The translations under genes and the position numbers were made by a program. A stretch of 64,000 nt of DNA from Mesostigma viride (lineage: Eukaryota > Streptophyta > Mesostigmatophyceae > Mesostigmatales > Mesostigmataceae), in assembly GCA_009746045.1 (NCBI GenBank), contig RPFO01000072.1, positions 3,198,823 through 3,262,822 of the forward strand, in the 5' to 3' direction. Shown here piece by piece: positions 53,914-63,979 of the stretch. Each line of letters begins with the position of its first letter. The stretch's first letter is position 1. Under the pieces are notes generated by a model. It did not search any database. It was not told the origin of the DNA and saw only the letters and a list, made by a program, of their open reading frames with translations.

Positions 53914-54241
53914 TGCCACGAAAACGGAGAGAACCTGTCAACAGAGAGATAGAACAGGTAGACAACCACGAGCAAGGTATAGAGGTGGTAGAGGTACCAC
54001 CGCACGTCCAAGTAGGGACAGGTACAGGTGAGGTCATGGAGAGACCTAGCTGCGGAAGGCTCCCCACGATCCAGAGACCAGGGCCGCAGAGATTCATCAG
54101 ATGAAGACAGTCCAGACTCCAGGTTGGAACAAGGGGGGGACGGGCGCAGCCAGGAGATGCTCCAGCAGGGTTTCCAGCAGCAGCAACGGCAGCAGCGGCA
54201 GCAGCAGCAGCAGCAGCAGCAGGGTTTCCAGCAGCAACAAC

Positions 54242-54274
<33 letters not shown>

Positions 54275-54277
54275 GTT

Positions 54278-54322
<45 letters not shown>

Positions 54323-55907
54323 GGCAGCAGCAGCGGCAGCAGCAGCAGCAGCAACCGCAGCAGCAGCAGCAACGACCACAGTGGCCGCCGCGGTATCCTG
54401 AGCAGACAGGGCACGAGAATGAAAACACGCAGTACTACCGTTATCATGCTCAGCTAGCCACGGAGCGACCATCGCAGCCCTGGGCTGCATGGGCGCGGCC
54501 GCTCCATGGGACCTCCGCCGGCCACAACACACCGGGGCAGGCGTCGAGTGTCCTTTGGCCGTACTTCCCTACTATCCATGGTGTTGTGGAACTCTGAGGA
54601 TGACGGGGAGGACACCGGGGCAGATGGCGAATTCGGCGATTTGGAGGGGGCCGTGGAGGATGGCGAGGAACCAGGGGCACAGGACCCTCCCTTTGGAGCT
54701 CATAGGCCACGGGCCCGGCTAGGGGGTGACAGAAGCAGCGCCACCGCACACGACGAGGGGACTCAGACACCCGTCCAGCGACACGTCCCCCAACCGCAGC
54801 GACCTCGGGCGCAGGACAGCAGCATGGTCCACTCGCCTGCGGTCGTCAGCAACCTGAATTTCAGCAGAGTGGCCTTGGATGACCCGGGGTATGAACACCC
54901 ATCGTCTGTACAGGTGCGGCGGACACACGGCATGCCGGCGAGATCCGGATCTCTCCCCCGGTCGCAGCCCCCAACCTTCGGCTCCATCGCCTATCGTGAG
55001 GTCGGTGGGCCCAAGCCTAATACGGTGAAGGCCCCACCGATGCCCACGTTCAAGAATGTTCCCAAGCTGCACGCGGACATGAAACCGCGGGAGATTGACG
55101 AATGGGGGCGCATGTGGCAACAACAGTATACCGTCTGGTGTAACCATCACAGTTGGGAACTGGCTACCTGCGATCTCATCCCGCATGTCGTTAACACCTG
55201 CATGGACCCCTCGGTGGTGAGCATCCTGAATTGTGAGAGCATCGCATCCCAATCGTACCCGCAAACCGTGGAGGAGCTGATGGACCGGGTGCGCCGCAAG
55301 CTGGTGCCCCCAGATGCTGTAATCCACGAGCGACTCGCATTCGGTAAGCTGCGCCAGGGAGCCACTCCGTACCGCGAGTTTCTATCCAAGTTTGAGTCCA
55401 GCGCCGCCTACCTGACAGACATGACCTGGTACGAGTACAAGATCCGGTTCATTGAGGCCCTCAGTCCCGAGCTGCAGGATGAGGTACTGAAGCACTACGC
55501 TGAGGTCCCCTGGGATGAGTGGGATATCCTGAAAATCCAGCGGTATCTTCTGCAGGTGGCCGACGTCGTGGCTCGCGGGCGCGCACCATCGGTGCGTCGT
55601 TTCTTCCGATCAGGTCCCCCGCACGACGGCGAGGAGAACGATGACTCCCCCGATGACCTGGAGGACGGGAACGCTGACCATGGCCTCAACGCCATCGACG
55701 CGAGTAAAGCCCGTTGCTTCATGTGCTTTGAGGTGGGTCACCTCAGACGCGACTGCCCCAAACTCCGTAGCAGGCACGCTGGACGTGGCACGGGGGAGAC
55801 CGAGCCCAGGTTTTCAGGCCCGGCGTTCGGCAGTCGCCCGGACTCCTCCGGCCCAAGGGACAAGCCCCGCAACGCGGACGAGCGGCCGGCGCCAGCAGGC
55901 CCGGCAG
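53914..55907 (+). pseudogene. Gypsy-2 gag (duplicate 2), interrupted by copia-1
   Basis: The ATG at 53914 starts MPRKRREPVNRE. Shifts near 54047 and 54500 separate the poly-Gln region (CAG-rich, 54177-54375) from the long open frame 54506-55907. That frame holds the capsid-like core (EWGRMWQQQYTVWCNHHSWE) and a zinc knuckle CFMCFEVGHLRRDC near 55720. It is continuous where gypsy-1 gag is broken. The C-terminal end resumes at 61889 after copia-1. Confidence 0.9.
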
Positions 55908-56390
55908 TTGCAAATAAATGGAATGCGATGTAAATCAGAAAGCATGAAATGAACGTTGTGTTTATTGTTCTCATACGTTATTGTCGTTGTTGCATAATTC
56001 GTCTTCGTTGCGCATAAGAACCTGTTGCGCTTGGCACCTTCATCAGTCTTGCTGAATATCCTACGTGGACATGCATTCCATGTAGTTTAGTGCATGCCGC
56101 GTGTTAGATACTTCTAGAATCCTCTAGGAGGTACCAAGGCAGATGCGCATACATGATAGGCCGATAGTCGGCTCAGTCCTCTTGATAGGACTACACCGGC
56201 CCTTGATCAGCCGGTGACGTGGAGGCCTGGGAGACGTCCACACATTCTACGTGGCGTTATCCCATTGGCGAGTACTAGTGAAGTACAGCCATTGGCCCAA
56301 TACTACAATAAAGTATATTGTAGTAATCTGTACAAGATCCTCTATCTCTGAGGACCCATGTGGACCCTAGATGGGTCTCCAACCAACTCC
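55908..56390 (-). repeat. Copia-1 3' LTR
   Basis: 483 bp, no visible difference from 61401-61883. It holds a 10-bp perfect hairpin TACTACAATA/TATTGTAGTA near 56303-56327. Confidence 0.93.
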
Positions 56391-56656
56391 AGCCATTCTT
56401 TCCCTTGTGAAAGTGATAAGGCTTAGATGTATTCATTGATGTTCGGCCGCACCTGGCCAGTTCACTTTCACATATGTGGGCAATGGGGACTCACTTGGGT
56501 CTTATGGAGTTTGCATCTCATCATTGCATGGTTGGTGTAACCTGCTGTAGGGAAAACCCAAATCTGAAGGAAAACCTCTTCTCCAGAGAGGACAAAACCT
56601 CCAGGGGGATAAAAACCTACAGGAGGAGCATTAGGCTCAGGCTCCCAGATTACTCC
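56391..56656 (-). other. Copia-1 3' untranslated region
   Basis: Between the RNase H stop and the 3' LTR. The minus strand next to the LTR is purine-rich (AAGGGAAAGAATGG) and is the likely polypurine tract. Confidence 0.6.
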
Positions 56657-59539
56657 TCATGACAAGGGTTTCCCAGCCATCATGGACCGCAGCAACTGGT
56701 ACCCATTAAGGGCCAGTCGTGGAAGCTTGGTCATAGCATCAGCAGGATTTGAATGTCCTGGCAGATGTATGGTTATACAGTGGCTGGACAACTCCTTTGC
56801 CACAAGGTAGTCCAAGTCAGTAGTAGTGGCCCTCTCATTCTTGATAAAAGAGACCACGGGCTTATTATCACAATAAACCCTGACATCAATCACAGGTTGA
56901 GGTCTTATCTGACTCAGACACCATAAGAGTAGCTCTCTTATGTATATGGCATCGCGAATGCACATGGCGTATGCCCTGCACTCAGCGGTGTCAATGCCAG
57001 CAAACCGCCTCCTCTGAAGGTTACTGGACCAGTATACCAACGAGGGCTGTTTGCCTTCATTCCTGATGGTGATCAGGCATCCGGCTCTGGCACCAATCTT
57101 GTTGGCAGATCTAGACTCTTGGCTAGCATCTGTGTAGGCGTCTATGATGATACGCCCATGCCAGTCTACACCGGACAACACCAAGTCAGGAGATTCATTG
57201 AGGCAGCTCTCCAGGCGCCTCCTTCCTTCTCCTACAACAACAGAGTCTGGCATCCTACTCTGTACTGCCAGGTCAGGGTTAGTTGTGGCAGCCAGCCAAC
57301 CCAGTTGACCTTTAACCGTAGGGGCATTCTCCTCAGTTACTCTCTTGGGCAACTGAGTTATTACTTTTTCTTTATACCCCTTCGCCGATTGCAGCTTAAG
57401 ATGCCATCCTTTGTCATCCTGGAAAAGGGTACAGCCAATGCCACAGTAAGGTACCTGGCTGTTTTTACTAAACCATGCTCTGGTACCAATAGGGGACTTG
57501 TCATTGAGCCTTTTATAGGTCTCATTCAACCATCCCTTGGGACCAATGCGTTGCATATCATCTCCATGTAAGGTAGCCCAGGTGGGTTGTCCCTTGGATT
57601 GCCCCACAAAGAGACAATAAGCAAGATGAGATTGTTGCATCTGACATCTCTCCTGGATGGCAGGAGCAATGGTTTCATACCAGATGACTGGACTGCTGAC
57701 CAGTCCTTCCCAGCCCACTTTAGGCTGCATGTAGGGATGACCTACTTCAGCTATCCAGCATGCTGGGGTCTTAACACAACAGGGTCTTTGAGCTTGCCAA
57801 GTGGCTCTGGCCACCTGAGGATCACCATGCAAAAAGGCCCTGGTGAAGTCATCAATTTCTGCTCCATAATCCAAGCCATAGTCCAAAGCACCAAGGTACA
57901 GACTAAGAATAAGCCTGAGAACAGGATGTGACAGGCCAGGAGTGTACAGCTCCTCCTTATCAAAGTCTGTAGTACCATGGAACTGGGTCACGACTGGACG
58001 TGCGTTTGGTATGGGAGGCTCACCAAGCTTGCTCTTCATCTTGCATACAAAACGCAACTGAAGCATTTGAGCATTGGGTGGAGGTTCTGAAATGCCTTCA
58101 AAAACATCCAGCGTTTGCCACTCCTGGAGCGCACGCGCCAATGCTACTCGCCAGGCCTCAAGGCCAGCGAAAGTGTGACAATCCAGGTCTACATCATCAA
58201 AGGACATGGGGCTATGAGCAGCAAATGACCTTTTTGTGAGACCAAGAGAAGTCACACTGAGCTGGGCGGGTTCTACCAGCTCAGAAGCTGGGGGTATATC
58301 CCTTCCCCATTCTGCTCCTTTTATTGAACCGACACAGGCGGTCTTCCAATTTGCCTTCTGGAACATTTCAAGAGGCAAGAGACATCTGAATGATTCCAGA
58401 GGAATTGGGTCACAATGGGTTTTTAGGAGACTCTTTGTGTTATTGGGGCCATCAACAATGGTAACACCGGGAGTCACCAAGAATGGCTGGCCAATGAGAG
58501 TGGGTCCCTTATAGCCATCAACAACACAAAGTGTCAAAGACTCACCCAAGAATGGGATAGTGATATTCCCAAGAACTTGATGATCAGTGTTACCCGCAAA
58601 GTCTTGGACAATAGTCCATGGACTGGGTTCAAGGGAATACTTATCCAGCAAAGCATTAAAGGGCGAGGTGACAGAGACCTCTGCTTTGGTATCCACATCA
58701 AAGCCATCAAGGTCCATGCCCTTCTCTAGAAGAGAAGTTATTTTGGCAATCTTTAGTGAGGGCTTGAGCTTCTTTACAATATCCCGAAGCTCTTGAGGAT
58801 TGCCTCTCTTGCCGAGCTGAGTGTTCAACCTGGACAACCCCTCCTCAGCTTGTCTTCCTTGGGCTGGAATCCCATCAGTCTCCAAGGGCAATGGCTTATT
58901 ACCAGGGTAATTGGATCCAAGCTTTGGCTGTTCAGACTGAAATATGTTATCCACCTGCCCAGGGGTCTCAAGCCCATGTTCCAACGGCCGGAGCTTCCGG
59001 TGCTGATCAGACACCCTATTATCCAACAAGTCAGCTTCATCCATATCATCCTGTGATATCCCAGTCAATGTCTTAGGCTGAGCTTGCTGAGTAGTAGGCT
59101 CCAGTTGATGGGAGGCCGCCCTTTCTGGTAGTTGGAGTCCAGCCTGTTCACTGGCCAAAGGTGGACAGGAAAGATTGGGAGATCCAAGTGCCTCTTCAGG
59201 GGCCATAATTTCCAGGGGATTTTCTTGAACGTTCATTGGATCTCTCTTCAATCTATTCCAAGCCAGATGATAAGTGGTCCCATTCCAGACCACATCAGCA
59301 GTTTTCATCTCCAGGTCAACTGAGGTTATGGTCCCTGGACCCTGCCAATAACCACGTTTACCAGGAGCATTTTCTTTGTGGAAGATCACCTGGTCTCCCA
59401 CCTCAAATTTTAATGATTCTCCTCTCTGTTTATCCTTTTCACAGAGATGAGCATACTGTGCCCACCTCTGCTTACTCCATGCCTGCATTATGTCATCAGG
59501 GTAGAGGCCACCTTGCAGCACCCAAACACCTGACAGCAA
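56657..59539 (-). CDS. Copia-1 pol: integrase C-terminus, retropepsin-like domain, RT and RNase H in one frame
   Basis: The 960-codon open frame begins in the integrase C-terminal domain (EVGDQVIFHKENAPGKRGYW), then a variable linker and a retropepsin-like domain at residues ~280-380 (FDVDTKAEVSVTS, VLGNITIPFLG, PTLIGQPFLVTPGV). RT follows with RFVCKMKSKLGE, IDDFTRAFLHGDPQ and the catalytic block ATLHGDDMQRIG near residue 658. RNase H comes last, with IDAYTDASQESR, DTAECRAYAM and HLPGHSNPADAMTK. DTG is replaced by DTK and YVDD by HGDD; copia-2 shows DTQ and HGDD. The frame is intact, which implies recent selection or recent insertion. Confidence 0.88.
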   Translation of the reverse strand: MLSGVWVLQGGLYPDDIMQAWSKQRWAQYAHLCEKDKQRGESLKFEVGDQVIFHKENAPGKRGYWQGPGTITSVDLEMKTADVVWNGTTYHLAWNRLKRDPMNVQENPLEIMAPEEALGSPNLSCPPLASEQAGLQLPERAASHQLEPTTQQAQPKTLTGISQDDMDEADLLDNRVSDQHRKLRPLEHGLETPGQVDNIFQSEQPKLGSNYPGNKPLPLETDGIPAQGRQAEEGLSRLNTQLGKRGNPQELRDIVKKLKPSLKIAKITSLLEKGMDLDGFDVDTKAEVSVTSPFNALLDKYSLEPSPWTIVQDFAGNTDHQVLGNITIPFLGESLTLCVVDGYKGPTLIGQPFLVTPGVTIVDGPNNTKSLLKTHCDPIPLESFRCLLPLEMFQKANWKTACVGSIKGAEWGRDIPPASELVEPAQLSVTSLGLTKRSFAAHSPMSFDDVDLDCHTFAGLEAWRVALARALQEWQTLDVFEGISEPPPNAQMLQLRFVCKMKSKLGEPPIPNARPVVTQFHGTTDFDKEELYTPGLSHPVLRLILSLYLGALDYGLDYGAEIDDFTRAFLHGDPQVARATWQAQRPCCVKTPACWIAEVGHPYMQPKVGWEGLVSSPVIWYETIAPAIQERCQMQQSHLAYCLFVGQSKGQPTWATLHGDDMQRIGPKGWLNETYKRLNDKSPIGTRAWFSKNSQVPYCGIGCTLFQDDKGWHLKLQSAKGYKEKVITQLPKRVTEENAPTVKGQLGWLAATTNPDLAVQSRMPDSVVVGEGRRRLESCLNESPDLVLSGVDWHGRIIIDAYTDASQESRSANKIGARAGCLITIRNEGKQPSLVYWSSNLQRRRFAGIDTAECRAYAMCIRDAIYIRELLLWCLSQIRPQPVIDVRVYCDNKPVVSFIKNERATTTDLDYLVAKELSSHCITIHLPGHSNPADAMTKLPRLALNGYQLLRSMMAGKPLS

Positions 59540-60167
59540 AAGTTGGTTTAAACATCTCAGGATAATCCCCAGACATTACCAACTTCTTAAGCTCCTGTAT
59601 ATATCTGTCAACCTTGCCTTGGGCTTGATGATCTTCACGACCCACAATCCTTAGGAAAGGCAGATCAGAGTTAGCCAAAATCCTAAGATCAATCATTAGG
59701 TGATGGCTCTTCAGGACATGGACGGGCATCCACGTTCCTGGTAGAGCAAGAGTCCAAGTTTTTATTATCAATATAACAAGGATTATTGCTCTGAGGAGCT
59801 TGACTGTTAACAATATCAATGGGTGCTTGGCTGCAACCAGGAGCTGCACCACATGTATTGTTCACAGATATGTTGCTCACTTGGGCACCTGCATTGACAA
59901 CACTGTGTGGCATCTATCTTCAAACACGAGCAGATCCACATGTGTTGTTTACAGAAAGAGTTCCCTCTGGGGTACTCTTTTTATTCCAGGCATGGATAGG
60001 AATGCCACAAACAGGGGCACTTTTACTGCTGCTCACTGGGGCAGCTTTACGGTCAGTAGGGGTTACTGCTGGAGCCCCTACCACCTGGCAGGCCTCATCT
60101 GCCATGAGTCCACTCTCATCAGCATCCATAAGGACGCTGTAGGGGTTATATAAACAGAGAGGATCAT
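59540..60167 (-). pseudogene. Copia-1 integrase remnant and gag-pol spacer
   Basis: Only the end of the integrase core is visible (LRIVGREDHQAQGKVDRYI at 59570-59650), where the catalytic Glu of copia-2 (VIER) is Asp (KVDR). The zinc finger and the first two catalytic Asp are absent. The rest has two direct repeats encoding SVNNTCG (near 59850 and 59950) and several stops. A frameshift near 59520 separates it from the downstream frame. Confidence 0.65.
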
Positions 60168-61385
60168 CTAGTTTTTCTGCTGCTGCTTCCTCTTGCGGCC
60201 ACGAGAGGTATTGCCACCCCGCGGCTGAGAAGCATCACCACCACGCGGCTGGGAAGCGTCGCCACCACGAAGGGCACCGCTCTTGACGGCTTGGGAGATC
60301 TGCTGCAGCAGCTTGAGGACCTCCATCTGGGTATCCTTGGGTCCAGCGCCCGCCTTGCTCCTGCAGGCAGACGCATCATGTCCAGAATTGCCACAAGACT
60401 TGCACTTGCGAAAGTAGCAATCCTTAGCCAGATGGTTAGTCCTATTACAGAAAGTGCAGGGAGGGAAGGACTCAGAATTAGCGACAACCTTACCCTTACA
60501 TGCGCGGCGTGTGTGCCCGGGCTGCCCGCAGTTGTAGCAGAAGATTTCCCGTTGCTGCTCCATCACCATGGCGACACGAGGCACCTCCGCGGCACCTCCT
60601 TCTCTGGAAACACGGGTTTGATTCGTCAGGAGCTCCTTGAGGTGAGCTCTGCATCGGTGAGTGTCGCACAGGTAACCGCGGCAGTTGGCGACCAAATTCC
60701 GCTTCTCGGATTCGGACAGAGCACAGTTTTGGATCCATCGGAGATTCACCGCCTCGTCAGGCCACCGGAGCCCCTGCTTCTCCAGCATGTCGTAGTAAGA
60801 GTTGAGGTGCTCGATGATGGTCTGCCCGGGCTTCGGCTTTGCATCTACAAATTCCTCGATCTCGTCGCAGGTTTTGGCAGTGATAGAACGAAGAAAAGTC
60901 TCCCTCGCTCGGCGCAGAAACTCGAACGGCGACCACCGCAGACGCTGTGCTCTATCCAGCAGCGAAATCCACTCTGGGTGGTTTTTCTCGCGGTCTCCCA
61001 GCGGGGTTCCACGAAGAAACTCCAGCCAGTCCGGAATGATGTCTCGGTTGCCCGCGAGCCTGCGGAAAAACGGCCCAAGAGAGCTTACAAAGCGATCCCG
61101 GTCTGCTTGAATAGCACCAGGCACCAGCGGGGCTGGAACCCATTTCTTGATTGCCGACAGCAGCTTCGCCTCTTGAAGCAAGGTCTCCCGCCGAAGCACT
61201 TTATCACGCGCACGCTGGTTGTCACTACTAGTACTTCCCTGCCCGCAGCCCTCCTCCCGGGGCTGGTCGGACATATTCTTATTGTCATCCCTGTGCTCGC
61301 CTGGGCCAGGGTCGACAGAAAATTGAGCCGGTCCGTGCTCACCAGGGCCAGACCTCTGCTCTGAAAGATTGTCGTCCGAAGACAT
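60168..61385 (-). CDS. Copia-1 gag with three zinc knuckles
   Basis: The 405-residue open frame starts at ATG 61385, only 15 bases inside the 5' LTR, and ends at 60168. A charged N-terminal part precedes a helical capsid-like region (FFRRLAGNRDIIPDWLEFLR). Three CCHC-type motifs follow: CYNCGQPGHTRRAC, CTFCNRTNHLAKDC and CKSCGNSGHDASAC. The tail has Arg-Gly-Gly repeats and KRKQQQ. It should package element RNA. It is intact. Confidence 0.9.
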   Translation of the reverse strand: MSSDDNLSEQRSGPGEHGPAQFSVDPGPGEHRDDNKNMSDQPREEGCGQGSTSSDNQRARDKVLRRETLLQEAKLLSAIKKWVPAPLVPGAIQADRDRFVSSLGPFFRRLAGNRDIIPDWLEFLRGTPLGDREKNHPEWISLLDRAQRLRWSPFEFLRRARETFLRSITAKTCDEIEEFVDAKPKPGQTIIEHLNSYYDMLEKQGLRWPDEAVNLRWIQNCALSESEKRNLVANCRGYLCDTHRCRAHLKELLTNQTRVSREGGAAEVPRVAMVMEQQREIFCYNCGQPGHTRRACKGKVVANSESFPPCTFCNRTNHLAKDCYFRKCKSCGNSGHDASACRSKAGAGPKDTQMEVLKLLQQISQAVKSGALRGGDASQPRGGDASQPRGGNTSRGRKRKQQQKN

Positions 61386-61400
61386 TGCAATGAATACAAG

Positions 61401-61883
61401 TTGCAAATAAATGGAATGCGATGTAAATCAGAAAGCATGAAATGAACGTTGTGTTTATTGTTCTCATACGTTATTGTCGTTGTTGCATAATTCGTCTTCG
61501 TTGCGCATAAGAACCTGTTGCGCTTGGCACCTTCATCAGTCTTGCTGAATATCCTACGTGGACATGCATTCCATGTAGTTTAGTGCATGCCGCGTGTTAG
61601 ATACTTCTAGAATCCTCTAGGAGGTACCAAGGCAGATGCGCATACATGATAGGCCGATAGTCGGCTCAGTCCTCTTGATAGGACTACACCGGCCCTTGAT
61701 CAGCCGGTGACGTGGAGGCCTGGGAGACGTCCACACATTCTACGTGGCGTTATCCCATTGGCGAGTACTAGTGAAGTACAGCCATTGGCCCAATACTACA
61801 ATAAAGTATATTGTAGTAATCTGTACAAGATCCTCTATCTCTGAGGACCCATGTGGACCCTAGATGGGTCTCCAACCAACTCC
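61401..61883 (-). repeat. Copia-1 5' LTR
   Basis: 483 bp. The first bases after it on the minus strand are CTTGTATTCATTGCA and then the gag ATG. Copia-2 has CTTGAATTTTATC just before its gag, a possible shared primer-binding motif. Confidence 0.92.
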
Positions 61884-61888
61884 GGCAG

Positions 61889-62063
61889 TTCACGACTCAG
61901 CACCAGCAGCCGCGGCCGCCAGCGATGAGTTCTACCAAGGGCGTGCTGCGCGCGGTCAATGAGATCGAGGCTCACCGACTAGCCTCCGGACAGCGTGCGA
62001 CCTTTGAGTCACCAGCAGTGGCCGGTTACGAGTTTGCCGCTGGGAAGTATACTATAATATAAC
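61889..62063 (+). pseudogene. Gypsy-2 gag C-terminal end
   Basis: Encodes STKGVLRAVNEIEAHRLASG and VAGYEF, homologous to gypsy-1 at about 12480-12575 on the minus strand. It continues the gag cut by copia-1 and is itself cut by LINE-B. Confidence 0.85.
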
Positions 62064-63358
62064 CCGGGGCGCTCTTCCGGCTCAGGTCCGGCTGGCCGCT
62101 GAGGGCCACGACGAACGCATCCAGTCGGCCTTGGCGCAGCTGGTCCCGGGCCCCGACCTCCCGCCACATGCTATTCGCATTGCCTCCCTGCCTGCACGGA
62201 TGGGTGGCTGTGGTCTGACTCGTGCCGCCCGGCTGGCCCCAGCAGCATTTTTGGGCTCCGTCGCTCAGTCGTGGGCGGAAAGCTGCCGGCTCCTGCCCCT
62301 TTTGGCAACGGCAGCGCCTGACCTCCTGGACCCCAGCAGCCCTTTGCCCTTCGTCACCGCCATCCAGGAGGCCTATGCTGAGATCCAGCAGGCCTGTTCT
62401 CCCGTCCGTGCCGCTCAGGCGGTACAGCGCCACCTCCCTCGCGGCACTCCCTCGGTCGCCTCCGTTCAATCTCCCGCCGCATTCCCTGCTCGCGTCATCG
62501 ATAAACACCAGAAAACCTACGCGGGTATTCTGCACATGGCTGATTGGATTGCTCTTTTCGCGGACCTCAACGCCCAGGGACGTGCGTGGCTGTTCTCGCT
62601 TTCCTTGCGGAGTGTGGGCTCGGCGTACCTTCGTGCTCTTCCCATGGCCCCCCATTCGCCTTGGCTCCCAGCCACTACTCGGTGGCGCTCCGGCACCAGC
62701 TATTTGCCCCGCAGCCTCTTGTTCCGGCCGGGCGGCCTTGTGGTAGCTGTGGGCAGCCGCTGGATCCCACGGGGACTCACTACCTTGCCTGCATGGGGGG
62801 CCAACAGAATCAGAATTGGTATTTGTATTTGCACACTGTCCTCCTGACGGTGGTGCTCGCCATGATTCGGTCGGTTTTCCCCCACGCGAACATCCGGTCC
62901 GAGGATGCGGATGGCGCTGCCTTCTATTCCCCCAACCACCGGCCTGACATCGTGGTGCTGGACTTTGAGGGGGTGGCCGGCATCTGCTTATCGACGTTTC
63001 GGTGGCGCGGCCCTTGGCTCTTAGCCACGTGGCTGGGGCCTCCCTCACGGCAGGTTACACGGCGGACCGGGCGGAGCGGGCCAAGCTCCTGGCCTACGGC
63101 GACGTCGGGCACCATCGTGTGGTGCCCTTTGTCCTGGAGGAGTTTGGGGCCATGGGGCCCCTGACCTCCGCCTTCTTCAAGGAGTGTTGCCGGCTCCGGG
63201 AGGACCGGCTGGACCTGGAGGGCCAGCGGGCCCCATGGTCGGCGCGGACCTGGACGTCATATTGGCGTCAGCGCTTGTCGGTGGCGCTGACTCGGGCCAT
63301 GGCTGACATCATGCTCCGCCGTACGCGGGCTGATTTTGCGGTGCAGCAGGGCTATTAG
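62064..63358 (+). pseudogene. LINE-B: C-terminal part of a non-LTR reverse transcriptase
   Basis: Three plus-strand frames form one protein end: IRIASLPARMGGCGLTRAAR (from 62165), then CGSCGQPLDPTGTHYLACMG (from about 62745), then the frame 63002-63358 that stops at TAG 63356-63358. Cys/His spacing (CGSCGQ...H) and NHRPDIVVLDFEG are typical of the domain after RT in several non-LTR groups. Frame changes lie near 62650 and 62980, the latter in a G run that is one base longer in the copy at 30845. The RT palm is missing, so the element is 5'-truncated. Confidence 0.82.
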
Positions 63359-63979
63359 GTTCCTCCCGTTAGGCGTTTCCATTGGTCTTATCGTAGTATA
63401 GAGATTTTACATGGCTCTGTATAGAGGTTTATAGCTGGGCGTTTGCTTTGGTTTGAGTGATTTCACTCTGCTGTAAGTAATTATATTATTAATATATATT
63501 ATAGCTGGTTTATAGCTGGGCGTTTGCTTTGGTTTGAGTGATTTCACTCTGCTGTAAGTAATTATATTATGAATACATATATATTATATTAGTATATTTA
63601 ATTAATAATTATTTTTATAATATGTTCACTCCGGTGCGCTTTTCCAGTCCTAGTGGCTGACCACCTTAGCCATTATGAGAATGCCCACCTGTGTAGGGCA
63701 AGGGGGGGTGTCTGTTTTGCCCACATCTGTACCAAATACCAAGGGTGCATTGGTCCTGCATAGTAGCAGGTCACCCTGTTATCATGATGTCAGTAGTACG
63801 AAGGGTGCATTGGTCCTGCACAGTAGCAGGTCACCCTGTTATCATGCTATCAGCAGTAAGGGGGGTGTTTGGAATCATACACTGACCCCATGCATAGACG
63901 CCGTTGGCGGTAACGGGATATTTTATATGAGAATGTAATAATATATTCAGACATGGCCAACCAACCGTCATGGATGTCA
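63359..63979 (+). other. LINE-B 3' region and remaining gypsy-2 spacer
   Basis: Two direct repeats of ~78 bp period (63431-63492, 63509-63571) contain the palindrome GAGTGATTTCACTC and a TGTAA signal (GCTGTAAGTAATT). Two repeats of ~61 bp period follow (63740-63783, 63801-63844; GGGTGCATTGGTCCTGCA). No ORF. The exact LINE-B end and its target duplication are not resolved. Confidence 0.6.

Larger units (their letters stand above)
55908..61883 (-). mobile_element. Copia-1: Ty1/copia-like element inserted in gypsy-2 gag
   Basis: Two 483-bp LTRs (55908-56390, 61401-61883) look identical to me and are flanked by GGCAG (55903-55907, 61884-61888). The minus-strand order is LTR, gag, integrase remnant, retropepsin-like domain, RT, RNase H, LTR. 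The LTR ends are not the usual TG...CA if the 5-bp duplication is taken at face value; up to 7 bp could be shared. The integrase core is largely missing. Confidence 0.92.
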
